Positions 32,291 through 44,908 of a DNA stretch of 64,000 nt are shown one piece after another (position 1 is the first letter of the stretch; each line of letters starts with the position of its first letter). The notes under the pieces were generated by a model. It searched no databases. It was not told the origin of the DNA and saw only the letters and a program-made list of their open reading frames with translations. The position numbers and the translations under genes are program-made. Source of the stretch: Lampris incognitus (lineage: Eukaryota > Chordata > Actinopteri > Lampriformes > Lampridae); NCBI RefSeq assembly GCF_029633865.1, contig NC_079214.1, positions 21,947,950 to 22,011,949 on the forward strand, read 5' to 3'.

Positions 32291-33261
32291 ATATGTAAGG
32301 AGATCCTTTGAACTACTGGACACTTGGTATTTCAGGATTTTAAGAGGCTATTTAAGAGGCCTTTGAAAAGAAGAATATGTATAGACTGTGTTAGTACCCT
32401 AATGTGGAGCAGGAGCCATGTGTTTGAGGGTAAGGCATACATGTGGTTTACTCGTTGTTTTCCCATGTGGGAATTTTAGGTGCTTGTTATCGACGTGATA
32501 TTAATGTATCTCCCTGGCCATTAGCAGGTGCCTCAGGCAAGTCTGTACATCTGCAGAATACTAACATGTTAATCTGATAATCTGACTGGCATCAGCAGAA
32601 AGACTACCTACTTGTATGCTCATTTCGAACTGGTTTCAAATAGCATTTTCACTGGGTGTTAGTCTAGCGGACCACTCTATTCCTCATGTTTCTCTGCAAA
32701 AATACCCATTACCTCTGTCACAACAGCAGTCAAAGGCCTCAGGATAACAACAATGATGTTTTGCTGACCAAAAGAGTGCATTGATACATATTTCACATTC
32801 TTGAGGTTTACTACATATTTGACGTTTGTATCAGAGCAGTAAACACTCCATTTTGGTTTAAAGTTCATAGAAATTAAATCCGTAAGTCAAGTAAGTCAAG
32901 CAGAAGCAATGTATGTGGTCTGTCTCCAGTTTCTGCAACTAGAGGCTACATGATGTACAAGGCACTTCTCAACATGTTTTATCACCATTTACATCGCACA
33001 CATTTGTTGAGCAGGAAAAACAGACAATTTCAGATTGTGTCTGCTTAGAGGTACTATACGATTTTAGAAAACAGAGTTACGGCAGGATTACAATGGGAAT
33101 TAAATTTACATTCATACTTGTACTTTTTTTGCAGGATTTTTTTCCTGTACTTCTTCCTACAATATTTCAGTACGTTAATTAAACCCAGAGAACAGTGTAA
33201 CAATATGACATTGGGTGTAATGATTTATGTTTGAAAATTGACCACTGAATCATTTTAATTC

Positions 33262-33263
<2 letters not shown>
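32291..33263. other. Intergenic, nothing recognised
   Basis: AT-rich, no gene or repeat seen. Confidence 0.5.

Positions 33264-33327
<64 letters not shown>
33264..33327. repeat. (AT)n microsatellite
   Basis: 64 bases of alternating AT immediately before a CA run and the next Tc1 element. Confidence 0.95.
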
Positions 33328-33331
<4 letters not shown>

Positions 33332-33349
33332 CATACACACACACACACA

Positions 33350-34888
33350 CACTGAACAAAAATATAAACGCAACACTTGTTTTCCTCCAATTTTTCACGA
33401 GTTGAAATCAAAGATCTAAGACTTTTTCTATGTACACAAAAGGCCTATTTCTCTCAAATTTTGTTCACAAATTTGTTTAAATCTGTGTTAGTGAGCATTT
33501 CTTGTTTGCTGAGATGATCCATCCACCTGACAGGTGTGGCATATCAAGATGCTGCTTAGACAGTATGATTATTGCACAGGTGTGCCTTAGGCTGGTCACA
33601 ATAAAAGGCCACTCTAAAATGTGCAGTTTTATCACACAGCACAGTGCCACAGATGTCGCAAGTTTTGAGGGAGCATGCAGTTGGAATGCTGACTGCAGGA
33701 ATGTCCACCAGAGCTGTTGCCCGTGAATTTAATGTTCATTTCTCTACCATAAGCCGTCTCCAAAGTCGTTTCCGAGAACTTGGCAGTACACCCAGCTGGC
33801 CTCATAACCGCAGACCATGTGTAATTACGCCAGCCCAGGACCTCCACATCCAGCAGCTTCACCTGCAAGATCGTCTGAGACCAGCCACCCAGACCGCTGA
33901 TGCAACAATTGGTTTGCATAACCAAAGAATTTCTGCACAAACTGTCCTGACTGCAGTTCTTCGTCGTAACCGACTTGAGTGGGCAAATGCTCGCCTTCGA
34001 TGGCGTCTGGCACTTTGGAGAAGGGTTCTCTTCATAGATGAAACCCGGTTTTCACTATACCGGGCAGATGGCAGGCAGCGTGTATGGCGTCATGTGGGTG
34101 AGCGGTTTGCTGATGTCACGTTGTGAATAGAGTGGCCCATGCTGGCAGTGGGGTTATGGTATGGGCAGGTATATGCTACGGACAACGAACACATGTGCAT
34201 TTTATTGATGGCATTTTGAATGCACAGAGATACCGTGACGAGAACCTGAGGCCCATTGTTGTGCCATTCATCCACCACCTCATATTGCAGTATGATCATG
34301 CATGGCCCCATGTTGCAAGGATCTGTACACAATTCCTGGAAGCTGAAAACATCCCAGTTCTTGCATGGCCTGCATACTCACCGGACAGGTGACCCATTGA
34401 GCATGTTTGGGATGCTCTGGATCGGTGTATACGACAGCATGTTCCAGTTCCTGTCAATAGCCAGCAACTTCAGACAGCCATTGAAGAGGAGTGGAACAAC
34501 ATTCCACAGGCCACAATCAACAACCTGATCAACTCTATGCGAAGGAGATGTGTTGCACTGCATGAGTATATCTGTGAAATCCATAGTTCAGTGCCTAATA
34601 AATGTCTCTTTTCAAGATAAAACTACACATTTTAGAGTGGCCTTTTATTGTGACCAGCCTAAGGCACACCTGTACAATAATCATGCTGTCTAAGCAGCAT
34701 CTTGATATGCCACCTGTCAGGTGGATGAATTATCTCGACAAAGGAGAAATGCTCGTTAACACAGATTTGAACAAAATATGAGAGAAATGGGCCTTTTGTG
34801 TACATAGAAAAAGTCTTAGATCTTTGATTTCAGCTCATGAAAAATTGGAGTGAAAACAAAAGTGTTGCGTTTATATGTTTGTTCAGTG
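33350..34888 (+). mobile_element. Tc1-like transposon 3 with long inverted repeats
   Basis: The ends CACTGAAC..GTTCAGTG are part of inverted repeats of about 270 bases (33350-33625 and 34618-34888), longer than most Tc1 elements. CA/TG and TA repeats continue symmetrically outside both ends. The total is 1.54 kb. Confidence 0.9.
33644..34620 (+). pseudogene. Tc1-like transposase relic 3
   Basis: Frame 33644-34126 encodes an N-terminal HTH (STRAVAREFNVHFSTISRLQ), the second DNA-binding region and the first catalytic site FIDETRFSLY. A frameshift near 34120 moves to 34123-34392 (GVMVWAGICYGQRTHVHFI, then YDHAWPHVARICTQF with the second Asp). A TGA at 34390 falls inside the third catalytic block (SPDR, stop, PIEHVWD), after which the same frame runs to about 34620. 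Two lesions only, so this copy is relatively young. Confidence 0.9.
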
Positions 34889-35321
34889 TGTGTGTGTATA
34901 TATATATATGTATGTATGTGAAAAAGCTACTGCAAATTTAGGATCATATATTGCAGAGGGATATTTGGATAAAGACCCTGTCTTTTTAGTGCTAGCTCCC
35001 ACGCAGTGAGGAGATTGGCTTTATTTTTTATGGCCTGGCTGGGGAACCTCACATTCTCAAGATGGAGATTTTTAATCACATGGTTATTGAATTGTGGGGA
35101 TCAGTTGACTTGCTCAGGAAAGCTGACCAAAAGGTCAACTGTTGGTGGAACATTTAATCCTTCGGCCTTCAGTCAGAGATCCTACCGTTGTTCACCTACC
35201 TGTGTACAGTATGCAGACATTTCCTTGTGCAATGGCTTTTCCACTGTGCTTACAAATTAGTTCAAGCATTTCGAAATGTACAACTATTACTAATAAGACA
35301 ACAGTTTGTGAAGTGAGGCAA
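34889..35321. other. Intergenic, nothing recognised
   Basis: A short TG/TA run at the start, otherwise no repeat or gene identified. Confidence 0.5.
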
Positions 35322-35724
35322 TGCCCCCCCCAATTGTTTGTGGCCAATTACCTCACTCTTCCGCTCCACCCCCTCTGCTAATCCGCGCAGGGCTGGCTGC
35401 AGACTACCACATGCCTCCTCCGATACATGTGGACTCGCCAGCCGCTTCTTCTCACCTAACAGTGAGGAGTTTTGCCAGAGGGACGTAGCGCGTGGAAAGA
35501 TCACGCTATCCCCCCCCCCCCCCCCGAACAGGCGCCCCGACCGACCAGAGGAGACACTAGTGCAGCAACCAGGACATATACCCACATCCAGCTTCCCACC
35601 TATAGGCACGGCCAATTGTGTCTGTAGGGACACCTGACCAAGCTGGAGGTAACACAGGGATTCGACCGAAGATCCCCGTGTTGGTAGGCAACGGATTAGA
35701 CCGCTACGCTACCCGGACGCCCCG
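35322..35724 (-). mobile_element. tRNA-derived SINE (400-bp teleost type)
   Basis: On the minus strand: GGGGCGTCCGGGTAGCGTAG (A-box region), then a B-box region ending ATCCCTGTGTTACC, then the body with the block CACTAGTGTCTCCTCTGG. A second copy of the same family lies at 52437-52878. Confidence 0.85.
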
Positions 35725-35893
35725 AGTCAGTGCTTCTTGATTTCAAGATGGTAATGCTGTTGTGCAAAACTTAAGCTGTTTTCACACAACTTGATTGACT
35801 TTATCAAGTAATAAAGGAACAAGTGTCACAAGAAGGGTTACTCAAATTATTCATGTCAAGAAAAAATAAAACAAAACTGATTTCCAATAACCA

Positions 35894-35899
35894 TTTATT
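35894..35899 (-). terminator. Polyadenylation signal of fshb
   Basis: AATAAA on the minus strand, 70 bases after the fshb stop codon. Confidence 0.75.
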
Positions 35900-35968
35900 T
35901 CAATACAAAATATGTTACTGACAAGAAGGTGCTAGCTTTAGGTTAGATGAAGAGGTTAATGGGGTTTT

Positions 35969-36172
35969 TTAGTAGGGCAGGCAACTTGGGTCGTCGCTGT
36001 GAAAATGCTCACAGTAAGTGTTCGTTGTTTCACATGTGGTGCACATGCAGTTTCTGGCTACAGGGTAGGTGACACCTACTGGGCAGTCTTCGATTTGTGT
36101 CACCTCATACGACCATTCCCCATTGCAGATGGCTTGTCTGGGCCAGTCATCTTGGCGTAGGTAGACAGGGTC
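35969..36172 (-). CDS. fshb: fshb exon 3 (67 codons and stop)
   Basis: Begins GACCCTGTCTACC (DPVY) after acceptor GGCAG and ends SCLPY and TAA. It carries seven of the cysteines including the CMCTTC segment. Confidence 0.95.
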   Translation of the reverse strand, partial: DPVYLRQDDWPRQAICNGEWSYEVTQIEDCPVGVTYPVARNCMCTTCETTNTYCEHFHSDDPSCLPY

Positions 36173-36685
36173 CTGCCATTAACACAAGCAGATAAGATTA
36201 TGTGTTTAGAAGTCTGGTTTACATTACTCTGGCATTGTTTGCAACACACCCTAAGCCAAAGGAAAATTCACCAAACCAAAATACAGTCAATAATACCATT
36301 TCTGAATACCAACATTATTAATGTTACCCATAAGCACTTAACATTTATGTCACGGTTAACGAATAGAGTTGTGCAACACTAATTCAAGCATATTGGCTTA
36401 CACAGAACAAATGTGAAGGCCTGCCCACGTCTCACTAATTTCTCAAGCAAAAATACAGTGGGTAGTGGATTTAAAGGATCCAGAGAATACGCCCACAGCC
36501 ACATGGCTACCTCCACTGTCCATTACCTCTTGGAAGCACTGGCCTGCACATGCGGTGGTGGTGATGGTCTTGTTTTTGCCACAGCTCTCCACAACGATGC
36601 TGATGTCAGTTGGATGACAGCCGAAGCTGCAGCCCTGCCTCGCCCCCACCAGTGCCAGCATTGCTGCCACGACAACCAGCTGCAT
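35969..36685 (-). CDS. fshb: Follicle-stimulating hormone beta subunit
   Basis: Two coding exons, 36527-36685 and 35969-36172, join in phase 0 to 120 aa, the usual teleost length. The first 17-18 residues ([17 protein letters not shown]) form a signal peptide. The mature chain keeps 12 cysteines (19, 23, 35, 46, 50, 69, 83, 95, 97, 100, 107, 117), so six disulfides of the cystine-knot fold are possible. It keeps the CAGxC loop motif and the CNGxWxYE segment. One N-glycosylation sequon (NKT, 38-40) is present. The product is secreted by pituitary gonadotropes and pairs with the common alpha subunit to act on the gonadal FSH receptor. Splice sites are GAG|gtaatg and ggcag|GAC. The start chosen is the Met opening the signal peptide, not an in-frame Met upstream. 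Position between ARL14EP- and KCNA4-type genes matches vertebrate synteny. Confidence 0.96.
36173..36526 (-). other. fshb intron 2 (354 bp)
   Basis: Canonical GT-AG on the minus strand; no repeat seen. Confidence 0.9.
36527..36685 (-). CDS. fshb: fshb exon 2 coding part (53 codons)
   Basis: Signal peptide and first five cysteines. A likely acceptor (TGCACTCAG) lies 6 bases upstream of the ATG, at 36692. Confidence 0.95.
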
Positions 36686-36691
36686 CTTCAG

Positions 36692-38147
36692 CTGAGTGCA
36701 ATACACAAGCCTACCACAAGAGTAGATCAACCCACACATCAGATTGTACCTGAGTGACGGAGCCACAGCAAATTAAGGCGGTTACCAATTTAATATGAAG
36801 AAAAAAAAAACACTTATCAACAGGCATTCTCTGGTACTGTTTATGATTAAACATATTGATAACAGCCTGTGGGTTGATGGTGGGATCTATAAGGAGGCAC
36901 CCTCAGTTTGATTATAATGCTCCCTTGATTTCCAAAATACCCGAGATACTTCTATTCCAAGAAATACTGACTGTGATTCTCATTAACGTGGGACCTCATT
37001 TTGATTGGTAGTCAATAAATCCCATCATCTGAGGGTGTCATAATGAATACAGAAAATGTATTTGACTACAGATTTTCAATAGAATAGGGTTACTGACTCG
37101 AGCAAATCCAAAAACACACACTTTGAAATCCCAGCACAGCGAAGTCTAACATACCTCAACCTTAATCTCCTTTCAGTAATATGAACCTCATTGGTTCTTT
37201 GGATTCCATCCACAAACCGAATGTGTTCAGTGTCACTGATGGGACTATGCACACACAGATTTTGCATGTAGCATAGATTATCCGCAGGGACTAAAACAAC
37301 TCGCTACTTGTTAGTCTAGTGAAATGCAGGTGAAAATGATAAAATTCAATCTCTGACAATCGCTCGGATTAAATCGTTACGCAATCTGAACATCTCTTAG
37401 GTAAACTGTTTTGTATCCTAACTCAACGCGAGTGTTAAATTTCGTATCGTGTTAGCCACACGTTAGAAGATATCTGAAGACTGTGGAGGCAAAACCCATT
37501 GACAGTAAGATTTAATGTGATGACAGATAAAGTGAAGGAGGAAGGAAAAAAATAATTCACACAATTCCAGTGCCTCTTTCCATCAAAGCCGGTCTTTGAA
37601 AGATCAAAATCACCCCAGTTTTTCTGAAGTCTACCTCATTAAAAAAAAGTGCAGCAATTAAAAATTCCAGTTTCTCCATCTCATGTCTGTAAAGTTGCCA
37701 GAATAGGTAATATAGGAATCTCACACACATTTAAGAATGGCTGCATCTAGTTTAACAAGTTCTGAAGTATGTGTTATACAATTTGAGGCTTTGCACTTTT
37801 ATGCCCAGGGTTCCTACACAAATATACACGGCTGATTAGCCACAGCAAAATACCACAATACAAGAAATACTTCCATATCACTACAATTCACTATCTTCTT
37901 TGTCTGACTGACAATTTCAATATGCCATCTATCATCTGTTGCCCTTGAGGGGTAACTAGACAGTCTGTTAAACTCAGTTCAAATCAATTTCATAACTTTA
38001 GATATCACTCATAAAATGTCTGTATGTTATCAAGACCATCAAAATTGCAGAGCAGAAAATGTTTTCCCCGTAATTTAAAGATAAGCGTATTCGTAGACAG
38101 TAACATCAGACAACACACCTGTAGAGCTCTGTAGCTTTGGATTTCAC
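36692..38147 (-). other. Probable fshb intron 1
   Basis: Extends from the acceptor before the ATG to a donor CAG|gtgaaa at 38147 (minus strand). No gene or clear repeat inside. Confidence 0.45.
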
Positions 38148-38229
38148 CTGCAAGTGCTCTTCTGTTACTCTCAAAGTATCTAAGATGGTTGACACACTGA
38201 AACGACCAGCCTCACGGTAACTTAAATAG
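38148..38229 (-). promoter_or_regulatory. fshb: Tentative fshb exon 1 and TATA box
   Basis: On the minus strand a TATA-like CTATTTAAG (38221-38229) lies about 75-80 bases before a donor CACTTGCAG|GTGAAA, giving a short non-coding first exon at roughly 38148-38197, as in other fshb genes. Predicted from signals only. Confidence 0.4.
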
Positions 38230-39054
38230 GTCGGCTCACAAATCTCTTAATCTCTCTGGCCTCGATGCGGTGCTGTTGTTTTTCTACCTGTTTGGATGCA
38301 CCGTGCACACAGTACTCTCCTCTTTCCCAAACAGATAGGGGAAAGCCCGTGACTCAAGGTCTCTCCTCCCACACGCAAAGATGAGCAGATCCATATCTTT
38401 CAAACACCTGGATTAGAAAATATGAGCGAGAGTCTTAGGGACACCAGACAAAATCTATCTACTCCCACGGGAAGATGGAAAACTCATATTTCACCTCCGT
38501 GCACGAAGCTGACGATGGTGCAGCTGCAGGCCTCAAAGCCTTTATATCATTAGTAGCTTCAAACAAGTACCTCCATCACACACTATGGATATATATAAGC
38601 TCGTGTGTGGGTTTTGACCTGCGTGTCACGACCAGGTTCCTTGGTTCATTTTTCTATGTATCTATTTGTTGAGTGCACAGGTTTGCTAACCCACATCCTT
38701 ACGTGTAGCATCTGTGAAACGACCAAACTAAACAGCATAACCAATTACTGCTCACTTAAAACGTTCTTCATCTTTCTCTCTATTGGCGTTGTCTTGAAAC
38801 GTGGTTGGTCTCTTTGACTCGAGTGTGACTCGAGAGATTTTTGTTGTTGTTGTATTTTCACCACTTTCTGCCGAGCCAACACTGCTCTCTCTACCTGTTA
38901 GATATACATCCAATGGAGAACGGGTAGAAGTATGTTTACAGAATGGGCTTTTGCAAGCTTTGGTTCAAAACGTTAGATGAGATTGGGTGGAATTTTTCCT
39001 CGCATCATTATCAACAGAGTAACAACTCTTTTCTCTCCCACATTACTGGAACAC
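38230..39054. other. fshb upstream region, nothing definite
   Basis: No coding or repeat feature recognised. Gonadotrope regulatory sites would be expected here but none was assigned. Confidence 0.4.
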
Positions 39055-39214
39055 AACCAAAGAAGGTTGAACCAGGTCATCTGGATACAACGTTTATTGA
39101 CAGATACGTTTCATCACTCATCTAAGTGATGAAACGTGGTCTGTCATAAACATTGTATCCAGATGAACTGATTGAACCTTCTTTGATTCTCTTACCTGGA
39201 TTGTTGAGCATGCA
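39055..39214. mobile_element. Penelope-type terminal foldback
   Basis: Inverted arms of about 60 bases (AAAGAAGGTTGAACCAGGTC and GTTTATTGACAG against the right arm), centred on CATCTAAGTGATG, followed by the terminal TTGAGCATGCAT shared with 9490. Two GAAACGT/ACGTTTC boxes face each other. Confidence 0.65.
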
Positions 39215-40912
39215 TCAAGACATTACTGAAACATGCAATTTCAGTATCATAAAAGTAACATCTGCTTTGTTAATAGCATGGCACCTCTAATGAACCTGTC
39301 TCCATACGATCTAAAAATCCAACCTACATCATATAACTCCTCTGCGGATGTGTTTTTACAGACAGGAACAATTAAAACAAACAAGCAAAGGGAGAAAGAA
39401 TACTTAAATGTGTAACGTCTTTGAATTGCAAATGAGCTTCACCTTGCTGCATACACTAAAGTTAGCACTGCACCATAAGCTGCACGTTCTGCAGTGACAT
39501 TACAATGCAAGCACTTGGGGGGGGGGGGGGATAAAAAGCCATGGTTCACTCGACTGCTGCCTCTGTCTGCCCTTGCAGCTGCCAGGGACACCTATCTCCT
39601 GGCATCCTGCTTGACTGACACACCTGCCGTGCAAACCTGCACAGATTTTTATGGTGTCTCATCCTCGGCCTGTTAACGATTTACTTTCTTAATGGAGCTT
39701 GCCGCTGAAATACATCATCCTTGGCTCTTATTTTGCCCTTAATGAACGGCATGTTTCACTGATTAATCTTCTACTTAAAGAAGAATACGTCATTAGTCAT
39801 TTTCTAAGAAACGTGCCTAACGGCCGGCAGTTCCTCCTCAGGTGAAACCATCCGCAATGAGAATTGACCCATGAAGTGTTTCATTGAAAAGCGAAATAAG
39901 CGGTTGCACCTGTTTGAGTAATAAAAAACATCTAATTTATTCTACACCTGAAGGGCGAGCTGGACTTTAGAAGCGATGGTGAGTGAAGATTTAGGATTGC
40001 TATCTTGAGATTCTGAGCAAAAATATATGTTTCCATGCATTGTTTGGTGATTCAGACCATACCAGTGAGCCAAAACAAAAGGGAATGCTTTGTACTGGCT
40101 GCTTATCTGTGGTATCTACTGAGAACCAATTGGATGTGAAGGATGGGGGGGGGGGGGTTTCTGGTTCATAAATCTTCCTCCTACTACGAAACAGAGCTCC
40201 TCTAGGTGTAAGAGCTCCAAAACGCTTTATGTGAACCCACAAATAAAACAGCTCGGGCTAGTGCATCTCGGAGACAGCACAAATTAGAGCCTCGGGTCAC
40301 TAACTTTTAGCTTTGGTGGACAGTTGTGTTGAAGTATTTCCTATCTTTTATCAGCACACCATTAATACTGCCCCTAGAGAATCTACTATACGCCATTAAG
40401 AAAGTCAGGCCCACTCAGTCACACTTCAGTCACTCCCTTCTGCATTGGCTCGTCATAGATCCTGAGCTCCTGTTGGTGGCTTAGTCCTCACACCAAACAC
40501 TCACCACTGTACACTTACATTACATGTACTCATTACTTTAATCCAAAACAACTCAGAGGAGGATCAAAAATCAGCAAATAACTCTCAGTGCTACCAACAA
40601 GTCTCATAAATAGCAGAAATGATATAGGAGAAATAATTGTAGTAATAGATGAAATATTAATTACTTCATAATATAGTAATAGTAATAGTGGTGACAGTTG
40701 AAATATTGATTATATCATAGCTAAGAATGCATGTTATGTTAAGTGCATTTGGTGTAGGTGTGCCGTCACACGAGACCCTGAGCAATCCTCACCTCCAACC
40801 AATCCCACCCCTCCAAAAAAAAATCAATTAAAAAAAATTAATTTCTCATCTAAACACATCTCATAGCAACCAAGTGCTCCTTAAAATGACTATGGGTCTT
40901 AATAAAACAGCA
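39215..40912. other. Intergenic, no gene recognised
   Basis: Contains G homopolymers at about 39517-39530 and 40144-40157. No coding support for the short open frames. Confidence 0.5.
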
Positions 40913-41843
<931 letters not shown>

Positions 41844-42204
41844 AGTCTGATTTGGAGCTATAAAATCACTAATGTTTGCTTTGCGTGATTACTTCACAAG
41901 TATATTTGACCTCACAACCTTTCAGATCCCCAGAATGCTCGACTTCCCATTTTCTTATCAGATCACTTCAATCAAGTGGGACATAGATAATGACAAGCAG
42001 GACCGGTCCGTGGCGTACAGTCCACCCAAGCAGCCACTTAGGGCCAGTCACATGCAGTCACATGGCACTGGGACACAGGGGGGAGGAGGGGGCAAATCAA
42101 ATTCTACTTGGAGCCCCCCAAAAAGGCCTGGGCTGGCCCTGATGTCTTCTGATTTCTGTGTCCCAAGCAGCCAGGCCAGTGGTCTTGATAATATTAAACA
42201 AGGA

Positions 42205-42280
42205 CTGCTGGAATAGGCTCCGACATCCCCGCGACCCTGAGAGCAGGATAGGCGGTTAAGAGAATGGATGGATGAAAATG
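42205..42280 (+). mobile_element. SINE/LINE tail fragment
   Basis: GGCTCCGACATCCCCGCGAC and CGGTTAAGAGAATGGATGGA form the 3' block of a very common fish short repeat. The 5' part is not recognisable. Confidence 0.55.
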
Positions 42281-44453
42281 ATGATTATTGTGGTTCAAGA
42301 AGTTTCACATTTCAGACTTAGTGCCCCATATGCACGCGCGCGCGCGTAACCAACAAATCAAATGCTCCATAAAATGTCCAAGCCTTAAAATCAGCAGTAC
42401 AAACAGGTCGAACCACTGAACGTCAGATGTTGCTGGGTAAAGGCTGGCCGTGTTTATGTTTTGGCTCGTGGTGATTCCTGTATACATGATTAGAACGAAC
42501 CAACAAATACACGCGCGCGCATGCACCCACATAGACACACAACAGGAAGGGTAGAGTTATCTATGGAACTTGTTAACGACTCGTAAGCTCTTCCTTTCAC
42601 GACAAAAAGGAGGAGGGAACGAAACGGTGACTGAAAAGCCTCGGGGTTGTACCCCTCCCAGACCAGCGGCAGATGCACGTTTGTACAAGTCCCTACAGTC
42701 TCCCGAGCTCAGGTGAACAGTTGTCCAGAGGGCACTACGGACGGATGCGCCCATATACCCTTCCTCCTCCAGTAAGGAGGTGGGTGGGGTGGGGGTGGTA
42801 TATAGCGACATGGGGGACGATCGAATCGAAGTTGTACATCGTGAAGGGCAGAGGCGACAACACTTGCACGCTTTGCTCGGGAGGAGTGTGCGAGGCTGCA
42901 GCGCGGCGCGCGTCCACTGGGGGATGATCGAGCACCGCCTTGCGCTGCGGTAACGTGCTCGGCTTGGTCTCGCCAGGGCTCCTCATCACGCACGACGGGA
43001 GCGATACAGCGGTAGGTAGCGGGTGGCGGCGGCCAGATGTGCGATGCTCACCCTCAACCGGGAGGCTATTTCACATCGGGAGGATAAACTTTTAGCGATC
43101 CTCGCATGTTTTTTGGGCGGCTGGGCGGAGCTGTTTGATACCTACAGGCTGCACACTGCACACCTGCTTTGCTGTTGCCGCCAGTGCCGGACTCGGTGCA
43201 GCGGTGCATCTATTTTGTCTTTTTCTTTTTCTCTTTTCTTTGCAGTTAAAACAGGGTTCAAGTGGTGACGGATCCTGTTGAATTGAAGGGGGAGACAAAT
43301 GTCGAGACGCAGCCAAAGTGTCACCCCCCCACCCACACCCCCCGGGTGCGTCAGAGGACGGATGTATTAGTTGATATGCTCGCTCGCTGGTTGCCCACGA
43401 CGAGGGATTTTAATATCCCCCAAAACAACAACGGGAATTTGGGTGAAGCCAAGAATTGCATCCTCACCCCACCTCCAGCAGCACAGTTCTGCTGGGGGGG
43501 TTGATTAATGTTCGTTCGGCCCTGCTCGGATGTAAGTAAAATGCCAACATGAAGGGTGGTTATTGTAGGGGAAGAGCATTCAAAAAATGTTGTGCGTAAT
43601 GTCTGTCCTGTCTGTGTCTGTCATCTTGCATGCCTTTCATCAGTTGTTGCCTATTAGTTACCATGATGTTCATTTGAAATGATTGATATTGGTTTATTAT
43701 TGTTGTTGTTGTTATTGTTTAATTTCATCGTGTGCGCTTATAATAGAAGAGATGCGCAGTAGCCTAAGTGGACTATGCCGTCGCCAAAACAACGGGCATC
43801 AATATGATCACACACCATTTTATTCTAACCGAAGTGCCGTTTTCTCCTCTCTGTCTCCTCTCTTCTTCTTTTTTGCCCCCCCCCCCTCCAGTTTCTTGAA
43901 AACATCGGAGGGATAAAGTCATTAAGATTCACTGAAGGTGCCGTTTCCTCGTCACCTAAAATGGCAACCAGGAGTGACCACCTAGAATCAGAACACGCAT
44001 TTGAGCGCGGGCTTTGGCGGTGGAGAAATTAACCCCACCTGATGGAGGAAGCCGGGGTGGTGTTCCAGTGAAGCTTCATCCACCTGGCGCTTTACAAGAC
44101 CGGGCCAAATACAGGACGCTTGTAAATTCGATACGCCGAGGGCGTCTGCGTAATAATCCGCCTGCTCATCCAGCGGGAGTCACGGTGATAATGTCATAGA
44201 GCACCGGAGGGCCCGGTTCATAAATGCGGAGAAATTCCGCGTCTCCTATCATGTAACCACCAACATGGACTACACTCACCCAGGACCTGATTGAGATGTA
44301 GTTACTGGGACATTCCCCCCCCCCCTTTTTTTGGGGGGCCTCTCCCCAATAACGGCTGACTGCCCAAATCTGTTAATGCTCCACACCTTCCCGGTGCGCT
44401 CCGAGCCGCAAGTCTCCCCACCACCACTCCTCCTCCTCCTCCCCCCTCCCCCC
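42281..44453 (+). promoter_or_regulatory. kcna4: kcna4 promoter and 5'UTR region with a probable 5'UTR intron
   Basis: GC- and CpG-rich from about 42,640 on. A TATATAG at 42799-42805 is a possible core promoter element. A donor GAT|GTAAGT at 43532 and an acceptor with a long pyrimidine tract ending CTCCAG at 43891 suggest a 360-bp intron in the 5' leader, leaving the next exon (43892 on) continuous with the coding exon. Inferred from signals; no transcript evidence. Confidence 0.45.
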
Positions 44454-44880
44454 TTGCTTGGCATCCACCACCACCACCAGCAACACCAACACCACCGCTC
44501 CCCCCCACCACCACCCCTCCTCCTCCCCCGCCCCCTTGCTTGGCATCCACCACCAGCAACACCAACACCACCGCTTCCCCACCACCACCACCGCCACCAC
44601 CCCTCCTCCTCCTCCCCCGCCCCCCTTGCTTGGCATCCACCACCAGCAACACCAACACCGCCGCTCCCCGACTACCACCCCTCCTCCTCCCCCGCCCCCC
44701 TTGCTTGGCATTGGCATCCACCAACACCACCACCACCACCACTTCCTCACCACCCCACCTCCTCCTCCCCCACTCCCCTTGCTTTGCATCCACCAACACC
44801 ACCACCACCACCCCTCCTCCTCCTCGTCCCCTGCCCCCCCCTGCTTTGCATCCACTACCACCACAAGCACCACAACCCCT
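44454..44880. repeat. CAC-rich minisatellite before kcna4 start
   Basis: The marker TTGCTTGGCATCC (or TGCTTTGCATCC) recurs at 44454, 44536, 44626, 44701, 44779 and about 44842, spaced 62-90 bases, separated by CAC/CTC-rich filler. The strand asymmetry is extreme (almost no G on the plus strand outside the marker). It lies in the probable 5'UTR. Confidence 0.85.
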
Positions 44881-44908
44881 AACAGGATTTTAACGCCCGT
44901 TGATCAAA

